64,000 bases of DNA from Thermoanaerobaculia bacterium (GTDB lineage Bacteria; Acidobacteriota; Thermoanaerobaculia; Multivoradales; J023), in contig JAUIJL010000001.1 in NCBI GenBank assembly GCA_030431255.1, forward strand, positions 248,001 to 312,000. The letters are read 5' to 3'. The notes below the pieces were generated by a model. It saw nothing but the letters and a program-made list of their open reading frames with translations. It was not told the origin of the DNA and did not search any database. The position numbers were made by a program, and so were the translations under genes. This document shows, piece after piece, positions 51,443 through 59,259 of the stretch. Each line of letters opens with the position of its first letter. Positions within the stretch are counted from its first letter, which is position 1.

Positions 51443-52480
51443 TCATCCGCAAACAGCTGAGTATCCCGAGCAACAGCCGGTGCCGGTGCACGAGGTGGTG
51501 AGCATGTTGATTTGGATGGCGCCAGTATTGCTCTTGGCTCGGTAGTGGCCGACGCCGTCGGCGTCGCCGCCGAGCAGGTTGAAGATCGTCCAATCCGCGA
51601 GGTCGTAGTCGAGGCCGAGGGCGGTGGTGCCGTGGCCGACGTCGAGCTGGGAGCGGACGTTGGATCGACTGTCGAAGCGAGCGGAATTGCCACAGCCGCT
51701 GACCGACGACGCGGTGCCGCACAGCACCTCATCGTGGATGTCGGCGCCGATGGTGTAGAACCAGGTGCTCTTGCCGGACGGATCGTCGCGGAAGCCGCCG
51801 TTGCCCATGCGCGGATTCCAGGTGGACCAGCTGTGGGGGTAAAGGCCGAAGATGTCGGAGTTGTAGATGTTTTGGGAGCCGCAAGTGGGGTAGAGGGCGT
51901 TGGCATAACCCACCCACCAACAGGAGACCAGGCCGCGCATGCCGCCGGCGATGCCGATGAAGCGGCGGGTGCTGCTCCACAGGCTGTTTTCGTCGATGGC
52001 GTAGAGGGCCATGGTGACGCCGAGGGAGTGGGCCACCACGTCGACTTGGGAAGCGCTCGTGTAGGCCTTAACGTCCCAGATGAAGTCGGCGATTTGGTCG
52101 GCTTTCGACGGCTTGTGGTAGTTGTATTGCGGCAAGGATCGCTCGCTGGACGACAACCAATTCAAGCCGAAAAGCTCGCAGTCGTTATAGCCGGCGTTGC
52201 GAAACGCGTCGTAAACCGACGGCACGCCCGTGGACGATGGGGCATCATAATTCTTGGCTTCATCGCCGTTGCCGTGTAGGAAGATCACCGGGGTCTTTGA
52301 GGCCGTGCAGCTGCCACCGCCGAATCCGCCCCAAGGCGCATTAGACGGTGAGAATCCACCCGCGAATTGGTTCGCTCCGCCGTTGACGTCGAGGGCCGAG
52401 GCCGGGGCGCCGAGGCAAAGCAGGGAAGCGAGGACGGCGAGGATCCAAGGGGCTGATCTGCGGGTTGACGTGCGGCTCAT
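51443..52480 (-). CDS. Exported lipase / PHB depolymerase-like alpha/beta hydrolase
   Basis: A 345-residue protein; ATG 52480 follows AGGAG. The signal peptide ends at ASA (residue 29). The hydrolase has an oxyanion HGNGDE (69-74) and nucleophile elbow VAHSLG (S152). The GGANQFAGGF and NWLSSSERS phrases resemble lipase-class enzymes of the PhaZ7 extracellular polyhydroxybutyrate depolymerase type. Cysteines CTGTGCC near the C-terminus suggest a disulfide-bound tail. It would release acids or oligomers outside the cell, which the TonB receptor and symporter in the same cluster could import. Lipase versus depolymerase cannot be settled from sequence. Confidence 0.78.
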   Translation of the reverse strand: MSRTSTRRSAPWILAVLASLLCLGAPASALDVNGGANQFAGGFSPSNAPWGGFGGGSCTASKTPVIFLHGNGDEAKNYDAPSSTGVPSVYDAFRNAGYNDCELFGLNWLSSSERSLPQYNYHKPSKADQIADFIWDVKAYTSASQVDVVAHSLGVTMALYAIDENSLWSSTRRFIGIAGGMRGLVSCWWVGYANALYPTCGSQNIYNSDIFGLYPHSWSTWNPRMGNGGFRDDPSGKSTWFYTIGADIHDEVLCGTASSVSGCGNSARFDSRSNVRSQLDVGHGTTALGLDYDLADWTIFNLLGGDADGVGHYRAKSNTGAIQINMLTTSCTGTGCCSGYSAVCG

Positions 52481-52506
52481 CGCAATCTCCTTTAGGGCTC
52501 TGGGGT

Positions 52507-53541
52507 TCAGGGACTGGTTTCAAGGGCTGGGTCCGGGGAGAGGAGAGGTTTCAACGCCTCGAGCAGTGCTTGGGGGCACTCCGCTTGGGGCAAATGACCG
52601 CATTTCTTAATCACATGAAGCTCGGCATCGGGTAGGCCGGCCACCAAGCGGTCCGGGTAGTCGCGGCCCATAAAGCGGTCCGACTCGCCCCACACCACGT
52701 GCACCTTGGGCTTGATCTCGGACAGCCGTCCGTCGAGCAGGTGGCCTTCCAGGTCGTCGTTCTCCGCGAACATGCGGCTGATGGGGCCCTTGGGGCCGCG
52801 TCGAACCAGATCGTCGAGCACCATGTCGGGGGTGGCGGGTGACGACGGATCCCGCAAGGCCGACATCAAGAGCCGGGCTTGCTCGCGATCCTCGGGCAAT
52901 AGGTCGAGGGGCTCTTCGGAGCCGTCGAGGGTTTGGGGCTCGGCGCGCACCGGCCCGCCGTTGATCCACCACTCGGCTTCGACCCAATCGGGATGTCGAT
53001 GGGCGATCAGCGCCGCCAGCCAAGCTCCCATGGAGTTGCCGGCCAGGGTCACTTTAGTCTCAGCCCGTCGGGGGTCAGTAGTCTCGGCCCGTTGGGGGTC
53101 AGTGCCGGCCCGCTGACGTTCGAGCCAGGTCTCCAGGCCTTGGAATACCGTCGACATCTTCAAGGGTCCGTCCGCAGGTCCGCTCTCGCCGTGACCCGGT
53201 AGATCCACCAACAACACCCGCCGACTTTCCGCCAGGGCGGGTGCTACCTGGAACCAAGTGCCGGCTTGGTCCGCCACGCCGTGGATCATCACCAGGGTGG
53301 GATGCTCGGTCGAGCCCTTGGACCACCACACGAGCGATTGGTCGTGGATTTGCTCCTCATGGCGCTCGAAACCCGAGGCCGCCAGCTGGGTGCGGGTGAA
53401 AGCAATGAAGAAGTCCATGGGGCCGGGGCTTTGGACCTGCGGTTCTGTGGCCTCTGGTTCGGCGGCCGGCTCGGGCTCTTGGGCCAGAATCGGTGGGATC
53501 GAGAGCAGGGTGACGAGAAGAACCGCTGCAATGTGGTCCAT
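52507..53541 (-). CDS. Exported or membrane-associated alpha/beta hydrolase
   Basis: A 344-residue protein started at ATG 53541, where a signal peptide MDHIAAVLLVTLLSIPPILA begins; the longer frame to 53850 only reads through the upstream repeats. Features are HGVADQAG, DLPGHGES, nucleophile elbow AGNSMGA (S170) and the terminal GHLPQ histidine. Residues 147-162 carry an eight-residue duplication, TDPQRAET/TDPRRAET, encoded by a 24-bp tandem repeat close to the nucleophile elbow. No clear ribosome site precedes the start: that DNA is GC-rich repeat. The enzyme probably works in the periplasm on an ester. Confidence 0.8.
   Translation of the reverse strand: MDHIAAVLLVTLLSIPPILAQEPEPAAEPEATEPQVQSPGPMDFFIAFTRTQLAASGFERHEEQIHDQSLVWWSKGSTEHPTLVMIHGVADQAGTWFQVAPALAESRRVLLVDLPGHGESGPADGPLKMSTVFQGLETWLERQRAGTDPQRAETTDPRRAETKVTLAGNSMGAWLAALIAHRHPDWVEAEWWINGGPVRAEPQTLDGSEEPLDLLPEDREQARLLMSALRDPSSPATPDMVLDDLVRRGPKGPISRMFAENDDLEGHLLDGRLSEIKPKVHVVWGESDRFMGRDYPDRLVAGLPDAELHVIKKCGHLPQAECPQALLEALKPLLSPDPALETSP
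53057..53104 (-). repeat. 24-bp tandem repeat inside the alpha/beta hydrolase gene
   Basis: Two 24-base units at 53057-53080 and 53081-53104 differ at three positions (one starts GTCTCAGCCC, the other GTCTCGGCCC), with a degenerate third partial unit following. The frame is kept, adding eight residues to a surface loop before the nucleophile strand. Confidence 0.8.
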
Positions 53542-53542
53542 C

Positions 53543-53823
53543 ACCCTCACCCCCCCATCCCCCCTCTCCCGGGGCGGGAGAGGGGGGAGTGCTTGCTTGC
53601 GCTCCGCGCGCGCGTTTGAAAGTGCTTCTTCAGCCTTTGGGCGTAGAGCAGCTTTCTCTGATACGTCACCACTCACGCCGGCTCTCTGGCTCCCCCTCTC
53701 CCGTCTGCGGGAGAGGGGGTTGGGGGGTGAGGGCTCTGAAATATGAGTAGGGCTAGGGAGAGCGGTCGCGCGCTCCGGTCCCCTCTCCCCCCCGGGGAGA
53801 GGGCTAGGGTGATCGTCCTTCAA
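53543..53823. repeat. Cluster of GC-rich palindromic repeats within the operon
   Basis: Three palindromes with CCCTCTCCC/GGGAGAGGG arms fill the gap between the second KAS gene and the alpha/beta hydrolase: 53559-53587 (12-bp arms, loop GGGGC), 53692-53719 (12-bp arms, loop TCTG) and 53781-53803 (10-bp arms, loop CCC). The outer ends CCCTCACCCC and GGGGTGAGGG also pair across 53543-53733. Such repeats are widely dispersed in G+C-rich bacterial genomes and can form strong RNA hairpins. Here they split an otherwise tight operon. Confidence 0.85.
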
Positions 53824-53840
53824 GCTTGAATCCATAGGAA

Positions 53841-54854
53841 TCATCTCCATCTAAAAGCCACACCGGCTTGGTTGTAACCCACCCCCGAGCCCACCAAGAC
53901 CACCAAATCACCGGGCTCGGTTTTGCCCTGCTCGACGGCGTCGTCCAAGGCCATGGCCAGGCAGGCGGAGCCCGTATAACCCCACTGCTCCATGATCGTG
54001 TGGGTGCGCTCCAAGGGCAGACCGAGCTCCGACATCACCAGCTCGATGGAGGGTTTTCGGACTTGGGTGAACAGTGCCAGGTTGATGTCCGGGACCTCGA
54101 AATCACCGTTTTGGGCCAGCTCGCGCACCAGACGGGGCCAGCCCTCGTTGTTGATTTCCGGCGGATAGCGCTCGATCAGTCGAACTTGGGTACGACCGGC
54201 GTCCACGGCCTCGTGGCTGGCGGGCTCGGCGGTGCCGCCGGCGAAAATTCCCCAGCGCTCTGCGTAGGAGCCGTCGGCGTGGGTGGCGGCGGCGACGAAA
54301 CCCGGCTCGTCCGACGGCTCGAGCACCGCCGCGCCGGCACCGTCGCCGTAGAAGAAGACCGTTGGATCCGACGGGTCCGCGTGGCGATGCATGAGGTAGG
54401 CGCCGACCACCAGGACGGTTTGGATCTTCGGATTGACCGCGATCCAGCCCGCGGCGGTGGCCAGGCCCGTGGGAAAGGAGGCGCAGGCACAGCCGATGTC
54501 GAAGGTGCCGGCGTTTGTTGCGCCGAGCTTGTGCTGCAAGACCGTGGAGGTGGCCGGGGTGGGGAAGTCGGGGGTGTCGGTGCAGAGGATCACGAGATCC
54601 ACGTCTTTGGGCTCGCGACCCGCGCGCTCCAAAGCTTGCTGAGCCGCGGGCAGGGCGAGATCCGAGGTCGCCCAATCGTCGGGCGCGAGCCAACGGCGAC
54701 GGATGCCGGTGCCCTCTTCCATATCGTCGACGAAGGTCTCGAGGCCCTGGATGTGCGCGAATCGCCGTCGAAGGTCGTGGTTGCTCAGCTCGATTTGGGG
54801 CACATAACGTCCCGTGGCGACGATTCGCGCAGATCTTTGGGGGAGGGGGAGCAT
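53841..54854 (-). CDS. KAS III-like condensing enzyme lacking the His and Asn positions
   Basis: A 337-residue thiolase-superfamily protein. The nucleophile is kept as C124 (IGCACASF). The stretch aligned with the FabH His motif reads LFTQVRKPS (T263), and that aligned with the Asn motif reads WGYTGSAC (Y293), so neither residue is in place. The fold is otherwise complete (FFYGDGAGAAVL, VLVGSGVGYN). Paralogues of this WGYTGSAC type exist but their reactions are not known to me. It could form a heterodimer with the other KAS-like protein at 50383-51432, as in PqsBC. The ATG at 54854 lies 20 bases after the SDR gene. Confidence 0.83.
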   Translation of the reverse strand: MLPLPQRSARIVATGRYVPQIELSNHDLRRRFAHIQGLETFVDDMEEGTGIRRRWLAPDDWATSDLALPAAQQALERAGREPKDVDLVILCTDTPDFPTPATSTVLQHKLGATNAGTFDIGCACASFPTGLATAAGWIAVNPKIQTVLVVGAYLMHRHADPSDPTVFFYGDGAGAAVLEPSDEPGFVAAATHADGSYAERWGIFAGGTAEPASHEAVDAGRTQVRLIERYPPEINNEGWPRLVRELAQNGDFEVPDINLALFTQVRKPSIELVMSELGLPLERTHTIMEQWGYTGSACLAMALDDAVEQGKTEPGDLVVLVGSGVGYNQAGVAFRWR

Positions 54855-54874
54855 TTTTGGCTCGGGTCCCAAGC

Positions 54875-55654
54875 TCAAGTCCCGAGCACCAAGCCGCCGT
54901 CCACGGAGAGCACTGCGCCGTTGACGAACGACGCGGCGTCCGAGGCCAGCCAGAGATACGCCTCGGCGATCTCCTCGGGTTTGCCCAGGCGGTCCACAGG
55001 AGTACGAGCCACCATGCCGGTCACCACCTTCTCGGGCATGCTCCGGACCATCTCCGTGCCGATGAAACCGGGGGCCACGGCGTTGGAACGAATGCCGTAG
55101 CGCCCCAGCTCCCGGGCCCAGCCGCGGGTCATGTTGATCACCCCGGCTTTGGTGGCGGCGTAGTTGGTTTGGCCGAAATTGCCGTAGAGACCGACCACCG
55201 ACGAGGCGCTTAGGATCACCCCTCGCTCGGCGCGGATCATGTGCGGCACCACGGCCCGGGTGCACAGGAAAACGCCTTTCAAGTTGACGTTCAGCACGGC
55301 GTCGAAGTCCTCATCGCTCATGGTGGAGACCACCTCGCCGCCCCGCCACTTCACCAGCTGGGCGTCGCGGGTGATGCCGGCGTTGTTGACCAACACGTCG
55401 ACTCCGCCCCAGCGGTCGACGATTTCCGCCACCGCGTTTTCGACCGCCTCTCGGTCCGTGACGTTGACCGACTGGCATCGGGCTGTCCCGCCGGCAGCTT
55501 CGAGCTCGGCTTGCAGCTCGTCGGCTTCTAGGCGCACGTCCCATGCGGCGACTCTCGCACCTTCCGCGGCGAAGCGTTTGGCGGTGGCTCGTCCAATGCC
55601 GGCGTTCGCGCCGGTGACGATGACCACGCGGTCGTTCAATCCTGTTTCGATCAC
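54875..55654 (-). CDS. FabG-like short-chain dehydrogenase
   Basis: A 259-residue classical SDR with a GTG start at 55654 behind AAGGAGAG. Motifs: TGANAGIG (14-21), NNAGITRD (90-97), catalytic S and YAATK (about 167), and PGFIGTEM. It is closest to 3-oxoacyl-ACP/CoA reductases, and so reduces a beta-keto acyl intermediate with NADPH, or works in the oxidative direction. Its place between the TonB receptor and the KAS-like gene in one operon suggests that it handles the condensation product. Confidence 0.9.
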   Translation of the reverse strand: MIETGLNDRVVIVTGANAGIGRATAKRFAAEGARVAAWDVRLEADELQAELEAAGGTARCQSVNVTDREAVENAVAEIVDRWGGVDVLVNNAGITRDAQLVKWRGGEVVSTMSDEDFDAVLNVNLKGVFLCTRAVVPHMIRAERGVILSASSVVGLYGNFGQTNYAATKAGVINMTRGWARELGRYGIRSNAVAPGFIGTEMVRSMPEKVVTGMVARTPVDRLGKPEEIAEAYLWLASDAASFVNGAVLSVDGGLVLGT

Positions 55655-55730
55655 GTCAAAGCTCTCCTTATCCGATCGTCAAAAACCGCCCCGTCGGCCA
55701 CGCCACAGGATGCGGCCGACGGGACCGAGA

Positions 55731-58019
55731 TCAGAATTTATACCCGAGGGTCGCCGTCACCGTGCGCGGATCGCCGAAGGAGCCTTGCACGATGCCGAGC
55801 ACGGGGATGTTGTAGCCGTTGGTGAGGTATTCCTCATCGGTGAGGTTCTTGCCGTTGACGGTAACCTGCCAATGGCCGTTGCCGGAGAGCCAGGAGACCC
55901 AGGCGTTGACCGTGTCGAAGGAGGGTTGGACCAGGGGCAGCAAGGGACGGGTGGGATCCCGCGGATCGGGTCCGCCTTCGGTGGTCAGCACGGAGTCGTC
56001 GCGGTAGGCATAACCGATGCTGCTGGTGATCAGGCCGCCGAACGCCGGGAAGTCGAAGTTGAGGTTGATCGCGCCGGTGATCTCGGGGGCATTGCTGATC
56101 ACCTGGGTGTCGACGAAACCGTCGTTGTTGGCGTCGAGGAATTCGTCGGGATCGGCGTCGAGCCAGCTCAGGTTGCCGGACAGGCCGAACCAGTAGACGG
56201 TGGGCGAGGTCCAATCGAATTCCACCTCGAGGCCTTGCATGGTGGCGTTGCCGGCGTTCAAGAAGTTGCCGAAGAACGCGTCGTCGGAGCCGTCACCGTC
56301 GGAGTCGAAGGAGGTGAAGGTGCTGACTTGGATGTCTTCGTAGTCGCCGTAGAAGGCCGCTAGGTTGAGCACCAAGCTGCGATCCGCGAGGATCGACTTC
56401 AAACCCACCTCGGCGACGGTCAAGACCTCGTCGTCGAAAGGCTCGGCGGACTCGGGGAAAGCCGTGGCCTGGGCGCGCACGTTGAAACCGCCGCTTTTGA
56501 AACCCCGGGAGAGGGTCACATAACCCATGACGTCGTCGGAGAAGGCGTAGTCCAGACCGACCTTGGGCGCCACGGAGGTGAAGGTCTCGCTCTTGTCGTA
56601 GTCGGCGGTGACCGCGGTCACGGTGCTGAAGGTGTCGTCGGAGTAGCCGGCGTTGAAAGCGATGCCGCGCTTTTCTTCCTCGGTCAAGCGTAGGCCGAAG
56701 TTGAAGGTCAGGCGATCGTTGATGGCGTAGCTGCCGTCGCCGAAGAGGGCGATGGACTCGGTGTCGGTGGTGCCTTCGGTGGTGCCGAAGATGCTGTTGA
56801 GGAAGATGTTCTGCACCAGGCCGCCGGCGGTGCCATCGAAGTAGTAGAAGCCGAAGACGCCGCTGAAGTCGCCGCCGGCGTCGTAGATGAATTGGAATTC
56901 CTGGGAGGTCTGCTCATCGAAGTAGGTGGCGATGACGTCGGTGATGCGCGCCGGGGTGGTGTCGAAGTCGATGTTGTTCTCGGTGTCCGACTCCCGGTAG
57001 GCGGTGATCGATTTGAAACGCCAATCGTCGTTGATCCGCCAATCGATGGTCATGGAATAACCCTCGGACTCGGTGCTGTTCAAGGGCGCCAAGCCGCTTT
57101 GGGTATCGAAGATGTTGGGCAAGGGATCACAGGCTTGGCCGAGGAAGAGCAAGCAGAAGGGGTTGGCTTCCAGGCGGGTCAGACCCTTGGGCTCGGCGTC
57201 GTCCTCGGTGTGGTCGAGGCGCAGCTTGATGGTGACGTCGTCGGACGGCAGCCAGTCGAGACCGAGGCGGTACGCCACGGTGTCTTTGTTGGAGACCTCC
57301 CGGCCGGTGAAGAGGTTGGTGCCGTAACCGTCCCGTTGCAGGGAGGCGACGGCCGCCTTGGCCCGCAGCTTGCCGGGAATCAGGGCACCGCTGACCGAGG
57401 CCTTGAAGTCGGTGGTGCCGTAATCACCGCCGGTCAAGCTGATGGTGCCGGTGGTCTCGTCGGTCATGGCGCGGCTGGTGTATTTGATCGCGCCGCCGAT
57501 GGTGTTCTTGCCGTAGAGGGTGCCCTGGGGTCCGCGCAAGACCTCGATTTGTTGGATGTCGAAGACGTCCAGCAAAGCGCCTTGGGGGCGGGCCATGTAG
57601 ACGTCGTCCAAATACAGACCGACGCCCGGGTCGACGCCCCAAAGAGGATCCGCTTGGCCGATGCCGCGCATGAACGCGGTGAGGGTGGTGCTTTGGTTGC
57701 GGCCGGGATAAATCGACAAGTTGGGGACCTGGGCTTGCAGCTCCGAGAGGTCTACCACGCCGCTGTCCTCAAGGGTCTCGGCGGTGACCACCGTCACCGC
57801 CACCGGCACTTCTTGGATGTTCTCTTCCCGTTTGCGGGCGGTGACCACGATCTCGTCGTCCACCTCGCCGCTGGGCTCTTCGGCGGCAGCGGTCTGCTCG
57901 TCTTGGAGGTTTTCATTCTCGGCCCGGGTTTCTTCCGGGCTCAGGCCCTCGGCGGGGGTCAAGGTCGGGAGCAGAGCGAGACATGCTCCAAGGCCGACGA
58001 GGATTAGCTTGCGCATCAT
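55731..58019 (-). CDS. TonB-dependent outer membrane receptor
   Basis: A 762-residue protein from ATG 58019 (GGAGG five bases upstream). Signal peptide ends near TPAEG. A TonB-box-like segment EIVVTARKREEN begins the mature region, followed by the plug (IQEVPVAVTVV, LRGPQGTLYGKN) and a 22-strand-type barrel ending in TATLGYKF with the terminal Phe. The subgroup resembles receptors from Sphingomonads and Gammaproteobacteria that import hydrophobic or aromatic substrates rather than siderophores. It heads the minus-strand cluster after the TetR gene and supplies outer membrane uptake. Confidence 0.93.
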   Translation of the reverse strand: MMRKLILVGLGACLALLPTLTPAEGLSPEETRAENENLQDEQTAAAEEPSGEVDDEIVVTARKREENIQEVPVAVTVVTAETLEDSGVVDLSELQAQVPNLSIYPGRNQSTTLTAFMRGIGQADPLWGVDPGVGLYLDDVYMARPQGALLDVFDIQQIEVLRGPQGTLYGKNTIGGAIKYTSRAMTDETTGTISLTGGDYGTTDFKASVSGALIPGKLRAKAAVASLQRDGYGTNLFTGREVSNKDTVAYRLGLDWLPSDDVTIKLRLDHTEDDAEPKGLTRLEANPFCLLFLGQACDPLPNIFDTQSGLAPLNSTESEGYSMTIDWRINDDWRFKSITAYRESDTENNIDFDTTPARITDVIATYFDEQTSQEFQFIYDAGGDFSGVFGFYYFDGTAGGLVQNIFLNSIFGTTEGTTDTESIALFGDGSYAINDRLTFNFGLRLTEEEKRGIAFNAGYSDDTFSTVTAVTADYDKSETFTSVAPKVGLDYAFSDDVMGYVTLSRGFKSGGFNVRAQATAFPESAEPFDDEVLTVAEVGLKSILADRSLVLNLAAFYGDYEDIQVSTFTSFDSDGDGSDDAFFGNFLNAGNATMQGLEVEFDWTSPTVYWFGLSGNLSWLDADPDEFLDANNDGFVDTQVISNAPEITGAINLNFDFPAFGGLITSSIGYAYRDDSVLTTEGGPDPRDPTRPLLPLVQPSFDTVNAWVSWLSGNGHWQVTVNGKNLTDEEYLTNGYNIPVLGIVQGSFGDPRTVTATLGYKF

Positions 58020-58051
58020 GATTGCCTCCAAAGCGTTGAGCCGGCCGGCGG

Positions 58052-58759
58052 CTAGGTGCCGTCGGCCTGGGTCTGGGGTGAAAGTCCGAGGTCCGATTTG
58101 AGGTCGGTAGGTTGTGTGCCCTGCGGGCTCGAGCCATGTCTAGGCAGCAGCCCGTAGCGCAGAAGACGGATGAATTCCGTGGTGGCTTGGCGGGAGTCCA
58201 TGCCGAAATGCATGGGAGCTCCGAAGCACTTTTCTACGGTGAAGTAATAGAAAAACCAACGGGTGGCGAAGATCACGCCCACCAAAGGATCCACCTCGTC
58301 CCCGAGCTCGCCGGCCGCTTGACGCTCCGCCAGCTTGGCGCCGTAGAGATCCTGGAATCGCGATGCCATGCCTTCGTAAAAAGCACGGATGTGCTCGCCA
58401 CGAAACTCCACCACGTCGACGTAGATCAGCAGGATGTAGGCGGAATTCTCTTCCACCGCCTTTTCGATCTCGTCGACCATCTCCTCGAGATCCTCGGGGA
58501 AACCGGCGCGGGCGAAGTGTCGCTGCAGGGGATGGTCGGGATCCAAGAGCCGATCCCAATACTCCTGCAACAGCCGCTTGAACATCGCTTCCTTGTTGGG
58601 GAAGTGGTGGTAGAGATTGCCCATCGACAACCCGGACCGATCCGCGATCTGTCGCATGGTCGTCGCCCCGAACCCATGGCTCGAAAACAGCTCGAGAGCC
58701 GCGTTCAAAGCCTGGCGGTTAGAAGCTTTCGATCGTTCCTGTTGGCGTCTGGGTGCCAT
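58052..58759 (-). CDS. TetR-family transcriptional regulator
   Basis: A 235-residue regulator; ATG 58759 follows GGAGAAGAG. The helix-turn-helix lies at about 13-59 (TTMRQIADRSGLSMGNLYHHFPNKEAM). The ligand domain is long for the family and contains AYILLIYVDVVEFRG. It is encoded just upstream of the TonB receptor with a 32-base gap and so is transcribed with the cluster; it probably controls it in response to an acyl or lipid ligand. Palindromic sites 180-220 bases upstream are candidate operators. Confidence 0.9.
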   Translation of the reverse strand: MAPRRQQERSKASNRQALNAALELFSSHGFGATTMRQIADRSGLSMGNLYHHFPNKEAMFKRLLQEYWDRLLDPDHPLQRHFARAGFPEDLEEMVDEIEKAVEENSAYILLIYVDVVEFRGEHIRAFYEGMASRFQDLYGAKLAERQAAGELGDEVDPLVGVIFATRWFFYYFTVEKCFGAPMHFGMDSRQATTEFIRLLRYGLLPRHGSSPQGTQPTDLKSDLGLSPQTQADGT

Positions 58760-59259
58760 CTCTTCTCCAAATTCGAAAAGTCTCGGGCGGTCGCCGTGAG
58801 AGGTCCGAAGATCCACGACGGCGGTCGGTAGGTTCGGCGACAGGGTACCAAGGACGGGCCGATCAAGGTCGTCTAACGACCCGGGCCGAGGCCAAGTCGA
58901 GGCCCAACGCCGACCGGCAGCTCTCGAGACTTTTCATGCCGAGCTACCGCTCGGTAAAAAACCGAGCAACCGCTCTGTATTTTTCACGCGCCATGACGAC
59001 GTGTCAAGGATTTGCTTGGAAAGTCTTAGCACAGGGTTGGCTTGGCGAAGTGCGATCCTCCGACACTTCGCGCCGCAGTTTCGGCGCTTACGACACTTTG
59101 GGCTGTCTCAGGGTCCTTGTCCTTTTACGCTGAGGAAGATTTTGTAAGTCATTTAAAATTATAGGTTTAAGTCTGTTCATTCGAGTTGGCCCGGGACTTG
59201 CTCTAGGGGTTGGTCTACTTCGTTTCGTGAGACTCCGTTCCTGATCCAGGAGACCGATT
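58760..59259. other. 500-base intergenic region upstream of the TetR gene
   Basis: No gene is supported in this interval, which separates the divergent TetR cluster from the O-antigen ligase-like operon. It includes the candidate TetR operator pair (58945-58980) and, around 59130-59180, an A+T-rich stretch (CATTTAAAATTATAGG) likely to be part of the promoter for the plus-strand operon. Confidence 0.6.
58945..58980. promoter_or_regulatory. Candidate paired TetR operators
   Basis: TACCGCTCGGTA (58945-58956) is a perfect palindrome with five-base arms. A second copy, AACCGCTCTGTA, starts at 58968; the centres are 23 bp apart, about two helical turns, with ACCGAGC in between. TetR family operators frequently contain ACCG...CGGT halves. 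They lie about 190 bases upstream of the TetR start codon in the divergent interval. Confidence 0.45.

Noticed and set aside
46462-55654. Direct assignment of the cluster as oleABCD olefin synthesis
   Set aside because: The ligase carries the standard acyl-CoA ligase hinge, the SDR is FabG-like instead of the extended OleD type, and the KAS proteins lack the full OleA Cys-His-Asn set.
56892-58007. Plus-strand 371-codon frame opposite the TonB receptor
   Set aside because: A Gly/Val-rich antisense shadow of a clear TonB receptor.
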